Positions 1 to 6,481 of a stretch of 18,699 bases of DNA are shown in pieces. The DNA is taken from positions 1 to 18,699 of the forward strand of contig JAZQIV010000016.1 in NCBI GenBank assembly GCA_045541305.1, in the 5' to 3' direction. This DNA is from RGIG3009 sp045541305 (GTDB lineage Bacteria; Bacillota; Clostridia; Oscillospirales; Acutalibacteraceae). The position numbers and the translations under genes were made by a program. Position 1 is the stretch's first letter. Every line of letters begins with the position of its first letter. Under the pieces are notes generated by a model. It had not been told where the DNA came from and made no database searches. It saw nothing but the letters and a program-made list of their open reading frames with translations.

Positions 1-401
1 GTACAGTGGAGATCAAAGCGGTGTCCCGCGAGGCCGGTTCCCGCACGAAGCTGGCTGTATTGGCGCACGATGAAAACGTGGATGCGGTCGGTGCTTGCAT
101 CGGTGCGAAGGGCGTTCGTGTGGCTGAGATCGTGGAGGAGCTCGGCGGCGAGAAGATCGATATTATCGAATACAGCGAAGAACCCGAAAAGTTTATCGCG
201 GCTGCGTTGTCTCCCGCTAAGGTGGTCAGCGTGGAAGTGGATCCCGAAGGCAATAAAGCCTGCCGCGCAACCGTGCCGGATGCACAGCTCTCGTTGGCAA
301 TCGGCAACAAAGGTCAAAACGCTCGCTTGGCTGCCAAGCTGACCGGTTGGAAAATCGATATCCGCCCCGAAAGCGGATTCTACGGCGAAGACGAAGAGTG
401 A
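1..401 (+). CDS. nusA: NusA transcription factor, C-terminal part (5' truncated)
   Basis: This is the 3' end of nusA. The reading frame is already open at the window edge (first whole codon at 3), so the GTG at 6 is an internal valine and not a start. The fragment covers the two RNA-binding KH domains. KH1 shows the VGACIGAKGVRV loop and the GEKIDIIEYSEEPEKFI stretch. KH2 shows ALSPAKV followed by LSLAIGNKGQNARLAAKLTGWKIDI. NusA binds RNA polymerase and nascent RNA to control pausing, termination and antitermination. The protein ends 12 residues after KH2 with an acidic tail and has no extra C-terminal repeats, as is usual in Firmicutes. It stops with TGA 26 bases before ylxR, the classical neighbour. 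The N-terminal and S1 domains lie outside the window. Confidence 0.96.
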   Translation, partial: TVEIKAVSREAGSRTKLAVLAHDENVDAVGACIGAKGVRVAEIVEELGGEKIDIIEYSEEPEKFIAAALSPAKVVSVEVDPEGNKACRATVPDAQLSLAIGNKGQNARLAAKLTGWKIDIRPESGFYGEDEE

Positions 402-427
402 TTTTGTAAAAAAGGAGGGACAAACAG

Positions 428-700
428 ATGCAACAAAAGCGCGTGCCGCTTCGTAAATGTACCGGATGCGGCGAAATGAAGCCCAAAAAGGAATTGGTGC
501 GTATTGTGAAGGATCCCGAAGGGGCGATCTCGCTGGATCGTACCGGTAAAAAGGCGGGGCGCGGTGCATATATTTGTCCTGATGAGGCCTGCCTGGCGGT
601 CGCACGCAAAGCGCGGCGGTTGGAAAAAGCCTTTTCCTGCCAAATTCCCGATGCCGTATACGCACAGCTGGAGGAGGAACTGCAAGCCAATGACGGTTGA
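428..700 (+). CDS. ylxR: YlxR/RnpM family RNA-binding protein (DUF448)
   Basis: A 90-residue basic protein of the YlxR family, normally found between nusA and ylxQ/infB. Family hallmarks are visible: VPLRKCTGCGEMKPKKELVRIV at the N-terminus, then DRTGKKAGRGAYICPDEACL, where GRGAY is the signature and the CxxC and CxxxxC pairs are typical. A helical C-terminal third follows. In Bacillus and Clostridioides the family (renamed RnpM) has been reported to bind RNase P RNA and modulate its activity; transfer of that role here is by homology. The start ATG at 428 follows a strong AAGGAGGG ribosome binding site. The 3' end overlaps the next gene by 11 bases, which suggests translational coupling. Confidence 0.95.
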   Translation: MQQKRVPLRKCTGCGEMKPKKELVRIVKDPEGAISLDRTGKKAGRGAYICPDEACLAVARKARRLEKAFSCQIPDAVYAQLEEELQANDG

Positions 701-1022
701 CAAGCTCCAAGGATTACTGGGTATGTGCCGCCGTTCGGGGCGGCTGGTCACCGGCTTTGACGCGGTGGTTGCCTTGTGTCAGGAGGAAAAAGCGTTGGTG
801 CTGATCGCGGCGGATGCCGCCGAGCGCACCAAAAAGGAACTGCGGTTTCGCGTGCCGACACAGCCGATCCATCGTATGCCGCTCACAAAAGACGAAGCAG
901 CGCGAGTGATCGGATCGCAAAAACCCGTGGCGGTGCTGGCTACGGCAGATGCGGGCTTTTCGAAAGCCTTATTACAGTATGTAGAACCGACTGAAGAGGA
1001 GGAATCCCATTATGATGATTAA
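690..1022 (+). CDS. ylxQ: YlxQ-like ribosomal L7Ae-family RNA-binding protein
   Basis: A 110-residue protein of the L7Ae/L30e/Gadd45 kink-turn RNA-binding family, in the conserved slot between ylxR and infB. The start is ATG 690, inside the end of ylxR, preceded by GAGGAGGAAC about ten bases upstream inside the ylxR coding sequence. An earlier in-frame ATG at 564 would give a longer product with an unrelated-looking head, so I reject it. Family features are the opening LLGMCRRSGRLVTGFDAVV, the central ALVLIAADAAERTKKEL (the usual LvliA.DaS..t motif with Ala in place of Ser) and the later VIGSQKPVAVLATADAGFSKAL. The TAA stop overlaps the infB start by 11 bases. The exact RNA target in bacteria is not well defined. 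Confidence 0.92.
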   Translation: MTVDKLQGLLGMCRRSGRLVTGFDAVVALCQEEKALVLIAADAAERTKKELRFRVPTQPIHRMPLTKDEAARVIGSQKPVAVLATADAGFSKALLQYVEPTEEEESHYDD

Positions 1023-3378
1023 GTATCGCGTGAGCGATGTTGCCAAGGATTTCGGGGTTGCCGGTAAGGAAATCATTGAATTACTGGCTAAATTTTCGGA
1101 AACTCCGAAAAAGAGTGCTACGGCGCTGGTCGAGGAGGAGCTCGACATTGTGTTTGAGCACTATACGCAGAAGCACAACATGGAAAATCTGGACGCGTAT
1201 TTTGCCGAGGCGGAAACGCGTCGCTTAGAGAATGTGCAGAAAAAGAAAGAAGCGGAAAAGACGGCCGAGCCGGAAGCGGTACAGGAGGCTCCCGCAGCAC
1301 CCGTGCCGGATGAGAACAGCCCGGTGGCGGCAGCGCTTGCCGCAAAGGCTGCCGCTCCTAAAAAGGAGAAGGCGAAGCAGCCGGCGCCCGCCCGTGCGCC
1401 GATCGAGCGCCGTACGGTGGATACCCGTACCGTGCAGACGAATATCGGCGATAAATACGACGAGAAATTTGACGTGATGGCCCAGACCTCCAACCGCGTG
1501 CGCGGGGACGGCGGCGCCATCAAAAAGCAGAAGATCAATCAGAAATCGCAGCAATACAAAAAGCCGCAGCGCCGTCGTGAAACCGAGGCGGAGCGACTCA
1601 ACCGTATTCAGATGGAGCGCAAGCAGAAGCAGATGACCATTACGGTGGGCGAAACCATCACGGTTTCCGAGCTGGCGGTGCGCTTAAAAGCGACGGTTGC
1701 CGAAGTCATCAAGAAATTGATGGTGCTCGGCATGATGGTGACCGCGAACGAGGAGATCGATTTCGACACCGCTTATCTGGTGGCGGAAGAATTCCACGCC
1801 AAGGTGGAACGTGAAGTGGTGGTAACCATTGAAGAGCGTATCATCGACGATCACGAGGACGAGGATACCGATCTGCAGCCCCGCGATCCGATCGTGGTGG
1901 TAATGGGTCACGTTGACCACGGTAAAACATCCGTACTGGATGCTATCCGCAAGACCAAGGTGACCGACGGCGAAGCCGGCGGTATTACTCAGCACATCGG
2001 TGCATACCGCACCAAGATTCAGGGACAGTCCATCACATTTTTGGATACGCCCGGTCACGCTGCGTTTACGGCGATGCGTGCGCGCGGTGCTCAGGTGACG
2101 GATATTGCCATTTTGGTCGTGGCGGCGGATGACGGTATCATGCCGCAGACCATCGAAGCGATCAACCATGCAAAGGCCGCCGGTGTGTCTATTATCGTGG
2201 CGATCAACAAGATGGATAAACCCACCGCCAACCCCGACAAGGTCATGCAGCAGCTCACCGAATATGAGCTGGTGCCGGAAGAGTGGGGCGGCGACGTGAT
2301 GTGTGTGCCGGTATCGGCGTAGACCGGTATGGGTATCGATCAGTTGCTGGAATCGGTGCTGTTGGTTGCCGAAATCAAAGAGCTCAAAGCGAATCCCGAC
2401 CGTGCCGCTAAGGGTACGGTTATTGAGGCGCGCTTGGATAAAGGCCGCGGTCCGATCGCGACGTTGCTGGTGCAAAACGGCACGCTGCGTTCCGGAGACA
2501 TTGTGGTGGCGGGTACGGCGGTCGGCCGTGTGCGTGCCATGGTGGATGATTGCGGTCGCAAGGTGACGGTTGCCGGTCCTTCGGTGCCGGTGGAGATCAT
2601 GGGTCTTGCCGAAGTGCCGACAGCGGGTGACGTGTTCAACGCTGTTTCGGATGAGCGGCTCGCGCGTGAGCTGGTGGAACAGCGCAAGCAATCCGCCAAA
2701 GAAGAGCAATTCAAGCAATATCAGAAGGTTACGCTGGATAACCTGTTCGATCAGATGCATGCCAACGACATGAAGGAGCTCAATGTCATCGTGAAAGCCG
2801 ACGTGCAGGGCTCGGTGGAAGCGTTGCGTCAGTCGATTGAAAAGCTCAGCAACGAAGAGGTGCGCGTGCGCGTGATCCACGGTGCGGTGGGTGCTATCAG
2901 CGAAAGCGATATCATGCTGGCGCAGGCCTCCAAGGCGATCGTGGTCGGCTTTAACGTGCGCCCCGAGCCGCTGGCACAGGTGGCCGCGGAGCAGGCAGAA
3001 GTGGATATGCGCATGTACCGCATTATCTACGATTGCTTGGACGAACTGGAAGCCGCCATGAAGGGCATGCTCGCGCCCAAAACGCGCGAAGTGCTGCACG
3101 GCCGTGCCGAGGTGCGTCAGGTATATCGCATCACCGGCGTGGGTCTGGTTGCCGGCTGTTACGTGTTGGACGGCAAGGTATATCGCAACGATTTGCTGCG
3201 CATTGTGCGTGACGGTATCATCATCGGCGACGATAAGATGATCTCGCTCAAACGTTTCAAGGACGATCAGCGTGAAGTGGCCCAGGGCTACGAATGCGGT
3301 ATCGGCCTGGAGAAATTTACCGATATTCAGGAAGGCGATATTTACGAAACCTATATCATAGAGGAATATCGCGATTGA
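1012..3378 (+). CDS. infB: Translation initiation factor IF-2, interrupted by an in-frame TAG
   Basis: IF-2 is the GTPase that places fMet-tRNA on the 30S subunit and drives 50S joining. The start ATG 1012 has GAGGAGG nine bases upstream. Domain order: IF2_N at residues 1-60; an Ala/Pro/Glu/Lys-rich linker to about 205; a second IF2_N at 208-265; the GTP-binding domain from about 290 with G1 GHVDHGKT (299-306), G3 DTPGH and G4 NKMD (399-402). Beta-barrel domain II, IF-2 domain III and the initiator-tRNA-binding C-terminus follow (KGMLAPKTREVLHGRAEVRQVY region). Codon 437 is TAG, exactly where G5 SAK-T-G would carry lysine. The same frame then continues as TGMGIDQLL to the natural TGA. Without the TAG the protein is 788 residues, a normal length. 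If the TAG terminates, the products are a 436-residue head and possibly a 349-residue tail starting at ATG 2329, which has no visible ribosome binding site. Confidence 0.95.
2320..2322 (+). other. In-frame amber codon in the infB G5 motif
   Basis: The codons read GTG CCG GTA TCG GCG TAG ACC GGT, that is V-P-V-S-A-stop-T-G. In most IF-2 proteins this stretch is SAKTG, so a single base change from AAG would explain the TAG. No frameshift is involved, because the downstream frame is the same as the upstream frame. There is no obvious recoding element, such as a long hairpin directly downstream, that I can identify by eye. Confidence 0.97.
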
Positions 3379-3380
3379 TA

Positions 3381-3396
3381 GTACGGCATGCCGTAC
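3381..3396 (+). repeat. 16-bp perfect palindrome between infB and rbfA
   Basis: GTACGGCATGCCGTAC is its own reverse complement. It starts three bases after the infB TGA and ends three bases before the rbfA ribosome binding site. As RNA it could form a 6-bp stem with a CAUG loop. No T-tract follows, so it is not an intrinsic terminator. It could be an RNA processing site, a mild translational control hairpin or chance. Confidence 0.8.
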
Positions 3397-3412
3397 GAGA
3401 GGAGGGGACAGT

Positions 3413-3784
3413 ATGGGAAGCTTTCGGATGGACCGTACCGGCGAGGATATCATGCGGGAATTGACCGCTATTTTGCGCACGGTAAAGGATCCGCGCGTGT
3501 CGGGACTCATCAGCATTGTGCGGGCAGACGTGACACGGGATATGTCGTATGCCACGGTGTATATCAGCTCCATGGATGGTCTGGAAGCCGCTAAAACCGC
3601 TGTGAAAGGGTTGACCTCCGCTGCCGGTTACATGCGGCGCGAGCTGGGCTTGGCGCTGAAATTGCGCCACGTGCCGGAGCTGCGTTTTGTGGCAGATGAT
3701 TCCATTGCGTACAGCTCACATATTGCCGAACAATTGCAACAATTGGAAGCCAAAAGACAGGAAACGGAGAAATCGGATGAGTAA
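3413..3784 (+). CDS. rbfA: Ribosome-binding factor A
   Basis: A 123-residue protein that matches RbfA in length and pattern. RbfA is a KH-fold factor that binds the 30S subunit and helps mature 16S rRNA, especially in the cold. Visible family motifs are RMDRTGEDIMRELTAIL at the start, VKDPRVSGLISIVRADVTRDMSYATVYIS in the core (the VKDPR and D...A.VYIS signatures) and LRHVPELRFVADDSI near the end. The start ATG 3413 follows a GAGAGGAGGGG ribosome binding site. It sits directly after infB, as in most bacteria, and its TAA stop overlaps the start of nrnA by 8 bases. Confidence 0.96.
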   Translation: MGSFRMDRTGEDIMRELTAILRTVKDPRVSGLISIVRADVTRDMSYATVYISSMDGLEAAKTAVKGLTSAAGYMRRELGLALKLRHVPELRFVADDSIAYSSHIAEQLQQLEAKRQETEKSDE

Positions 3785-4742
3785 GCAGGTAACCGTCGAA
3801 CAAGCGGCGGCTATGCTGAAAAATGCCGACCGCGTTTTGATTCTGATCCATCATTTTCCCGATGGCGATACCATCGGATCGGGCTTTGCGTTGTGTCATG
3901 CGTTGCAGCGGCTTGGCAAAACCGCGCGCGTGGTGTGCCACGATGCGATTCCCGAAAAATACGAATACATGCTCGGTGTGCAGGAGCAAGAACCCTTTGA
4001 GCCGGCGTTTATCTGTGCGGTGGACGTGGCGGATCGCGTGTTGCTTGGTGCTTCGCTGCAGGAATATGCCGATCACGTGGATTTGTGTATCGATCATCAC
4101 GGTTCTCACCGTGAATTCGAAAAGCATTTGTTGCTGGATGCTGCGGCGGGCGCCAATGCCATGATTATGCTGCAGGTGATCGAGCAAATGGGCGTTGCGA
4201 TCGACAACGTCATCGCAGATTGTCTGTATACGGGCATTGCCACGGATACGGGTTGCTTCAAGTACAGCAACACCTCGGCGCAGACGCACCGCATGGCAGC
4301 AACGCTGATTGAGGCGGGTGCGCAGACCGAAGCGATCAACCGTGCGATGTTTGATATCAAATCGCGCGCGCGGCTGCTGTTGGAAAAACTGGCGTTGCAG
4401 TCCATCGCATTTTATGACCACGATCGGTGTGCGGTCATGTGTGTGACCACCGACATGATCCGTGAAAGCGGAGCCGCCGAAAACGATATGGAGGGGTTAT
4501 CCCCGCTGACCCGTCAGATCGAGGGTGTTTGGGTAGGCGTGATGCTGCGCGAAAAAGCCGATGGCGGCTACAAAGTCAGCGTTCGCACCGGCACGCATGC
4601 CGATGCTTCGGCGATCTGCAGCTTGCTGGGCGGTGGCGGACATGCCCGTGCGGCGGGCTGCACGCTTTGCGGAACACAGCAAGAGGTGATCGCGCAGGTG
4701 CGGGATGCCATTCATCGTGCCGTACCGCGTATCACGCAGTGA
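3777..4742 (+). CDS. nrnA: DHH/DHHA1 phosphoesterase, NrnA-like nanoRNase / pAp phosphatase
   Basis: A 321-residue protein of the DHH superfamily. In Bacillus NrnA degrades two- to five-base RNA fragments and removes the 3' phosphate of pAp; both roles are inferred here. The metal-binding motifs are present: HHFPDGDTIGS with D29 and D31, an acidic site in FICAVDVAD, IDHHGSH with D106-H107-H108, and TGIATDTGCFKYSNT. The C-terminal DHHA1 substrate-binding domain carries the GGGGHARAAG signature (285-294). I start at ATG 3777, which overlaps the rbfA stop and has CGGAGA about ten bases upstream; this N-terminus fits the family. The gene sits between rbfA and truB, a common Firmicute arrangement. 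The TGA stop lies ten bases before truB. Confidence 0.93.
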   Translation: MSKQVTVEQAAAMLKNADRVLILIHHFPDGDTIGSGFALCHALQRLGKTARVVCHDAIPEKYEYMLGVQEQEPFEPAFICAVDVADRVLLGASLQEYADHVDLCIDHHGSHREFEKHLLLDAAAGANAMIMLQVIEQMGVAIDNVIADCLYTGIATDTGCFKYSNTSAQTHRMAATLIEAGAQTEAINRAMFDIKSRARLLLEKLALQSIAFYDHDRCAVMCVTTDMIRESGAAENDMEGLSPLTRQIEGVWVGVMLREKADGGYKVSVRTGTHADASAICSLLGGGGHARAAGCTLCGTQQEVIAQVRDAIHRAVPRITQ

Positions 4743-4752
4743 GGGAATGCCT

Positions 4753-5628
4753 ATGGACGGCATTTTGTGTTTGGATAAACCGCAGGAAATGACTTCGTTT
4801 GCCTGCTGCGCCATGATTCGCCGTTTAACGGGGGAGAAAAAAGTGGGGCACGCGGGAACGTTGGACCCCATGGCAACGGGCGTACTGCCGATCATGCTCG
4901 GCAAGGCCACGCGTGCGATTCCGTTTTTGCCCACGCACGACAAGCAGTACGTGGCGCAGATACAGTTTGGCAAAACCAGCGATACGCTGGATATTTGGGG
5001 TGCGGTGACCGATACCGGCAAACCGTATCCGTCCCGCGCGGCGATTGAGCAAGCGCTGCCGTCTTTTCGCGGCGAGATTCGTCAGGTGCCGCCCATGATG
5101 TCGGCACTCAAAAAAGACGGTGTGCGGTTGTATGAACTGGCACGTCAGGGTGTGGAGATCGAACGCGAAGCGCGTGACGTGACGGTTTATCGGCTGGAAA
5201 TACAAGAATATGATGTGCAACGCGGCGCGTTGCGTGTGATTTGCGATTGCTCGGCGGGCACGTATATCCGCTCGCTGTGTGACGATTTGGGGCGGATGCT
5301 CGGTTGTGGCGCGGTGATGTCCGGTTTGCGTCGCACGGCGGCTGCCGGTTATGGAATCGAGGCCTGCTTAACACAGGCGCAATGCCAAAACGGCGAGTGG
5401 GCCGCGCATCTTTTGCCGATCGATACGGTGTTTTCCGTGTATCCTGCCGTAACCGTAACAACGGCGCAGGCAAAGCGCTTTTGCAACGGCGGCGAGCTGG
5501 CTGCCGAGCGCGTGCGTGACGTGCCTGCGCAGGCCACGCTGTTGCGTGTGTACGATCCCGAAAACATGTTTTTGGGGTTGGGATTATTGCAGGGAGAATC
5601 CATCAAAATAGCGCGTATATTCTCGTAA
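4753..5628 (+). CDS. truB: tRNA pseudouridine(55) synthase
   Basis: A 291-residue TruB enzyme, which converts U55 in the T-loop of tRNAs to pseudouridine. The N-terminus MDGILCLDKPQEMTS is the family opening. The catalytic motif GHAGTLDPMATGVLPIMLGKATR contains the nucleophile Asp38. Further signatures are KQYVAQIQFGKTSDTLDIWG, the QVPPMMSALKKDGVRLYELAR stretch and CSAGTYIRSLCDDLG. A short C-terminal extension of about 70 residues resembles the small PUA-like end of Firmicute TruB. Two in-frame ATGs are close together. I chose 4753 because GAGGG at 4741-4745 is seven bases from it but only one base from the ATG at 4747. The ribF gene, which often follows truB, is not present. Confidence 0.96.
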   Translation: MDGILCLDKPQEMTSFACCAMIRRLTGEKKVGHAGTLDPMATGVLPIMLGKATRAIPFLPTHDKQYVAQIQFGKTSDTLDIWGAVTDTGKPYPSRAAIEQALPSFRGEIRQVPPMMSALKKDGVRLYELARQGVEIEREARDVTVYRLEIQEYDVQRGALRVICDCSAGTYIRSLCDDLGRMLGCGAVMSGLRRTAAAGYGIEACLTQAQCQNGEWAAHLLPIDTVFSVYPAVTVTTAQAKRFCNGGELAAERVRDVPAQATLLRVYDPENMFLGLGLLQGESIKIARIFS

Positions 5629-5645
5629 AAGGGAGGCGTTTGATT

Positions 5646-6398
5646 ATGAGTGAAGAAGAAATCCGTGTGGAACAACCCGAAGAAAACGAGTTAAATAAAT
5701 CCGCCGAAACGGTGGCACGTATCAAGAAGAAACGGCGCATTCGCTATGCGGCGCCGCTGGGCTTCTTGGTGTTGCTGTTTGCGGCAATCGGTGTGGTGGC
5801 GGTTATTATCACTGCCGTGCAAGGGATCATCAAGGCCAACGATGATACCGCTCTGCGTGAGGAATTGTATACGTTTTTGGATCCGGTGATGCAGTTCTGC
5901 CCGTCGGATTTTGAATCGGTGGAAACGGCCGCGGAGGCTGATCCGTTGTTGCTCGCTGCTACTTATCGCGTATCGGAAGCGGAACGCATCCGTCAGCTGC
6001 GCGAAAAGGACGAGGTGTGTGCATACCCGGTGGAGGAAAAGCTGTACCGTATGATCGTGCCGCAAACGACCATTGAAGAGTCGTATCGGTTCTTGTTCGG
6101 TGCCGAAGCCATGCCGAAGCATCGTACCATCGGTGAGGTGGAATATCATGCGGATAACGCCTGCTATTACGTGCCGATGTCCATCAATACGTCGGGTTAC
6201 GTGCCGGTGCTGGGCAAGATCACCCACAAAAAGCAGGTTTATAAAGTGCAGGTGGCGTACGTGGCAAACGCGGATATTCAGTATGATGCACGTGGCAACG
6301 CCATCGAACCAACCGTGGAAATGGCGAAATACAGCCAATGGTACACGGTGGAAAAAACAGACGCAGGATTCAAAGTATTGGCGGTTTCGGCCGCGTAA
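5646..6398 (+). CDS. Unknown single-pass membrane protein after truB
   Basis: I do not recognise this 250-residue protein. It starts with an acidic cytoplasmic head (residues 1-20, rich in Glu). A Lys/Arg cluster at 25-33 (RIKKKRRIR) is followed by one hydrophobic helix at about 35-58. The remainder, around 190 residues, is soluble and probably outside the cell by the positive-inside rule. There is no cysteine pair or catalytic motif I can name. The tail has a beta-rich look, with YHADNACYYVPMSINTSGY and KKQVYKVQVAYVANADI, which may be a small binding domain. ATG 5646 is preferred over TTG 5640 because GGGAGG at 5631-5636 is spaced nine bases from it. It begins 17 bases after truB, so it is likely co-transcribed. 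Confidence 0.85.
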   Translation: MSEEEIRVEQPEENELNKSAETVARIKKKRRIRYAAPLGFLVLLFAAIGVVAVIITAVQGIIKANDDTALREELYTFLDPVMQFCPSDFESVETAAEADPLLLAATYRVSEAERIRQLREKDEVCAYPVEEKLYRMIVPQTTIEESYRFLFGAEAMPKHRTIGEVEYHADNACYYVPMSINTSGYVPVLGKITHKKQVYKVQVAYVANADIQYDARGNAIEPTVEMAKYSQWYTVEKTDAGFKVLAVSAA

Positions 6399-6481
6399 CG
6401 AAAGACATGCTCAAGCTCGCTTTTGCACAGTGGGTTTGGGCGTGTTGTGTTTTGTGAAGATAAAAAGAGGTGCTAATCACG

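Noticed and set aside
564..689. Longer ylxQ starting at ATG 564
   Set aside because: The extra 42 residues do not match the L7Ae family and overlap ylxR in another frame. ATG 690 has a good ribosome binding site and the family N-terminus.
2329..3378. The infB tail as an independent gene
   Set aside because: It starts in the middle of the GTPase domain, has no ribosome binding site before ATG 2329 and continues the infB frame exactly. Better treated as one interrupted gene.
1684..3573. A 629-codon open frame on the minus strand across infB and rbfA
   Set aside because: It is antisense to two clearly conserved genes, is unusually rich in His and Arg, and has no domain pattern. Long antisense frames are a normal by-product of GC-rich codon use.
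6399..6481. Promoter before the glycosidase-like gene
   Set aside because: TTGCAC at 6423 could be a -35 box, but no acceptable -10 box lies at 16-18 bases from it, so co-transcription with the upstream genes is more likely.
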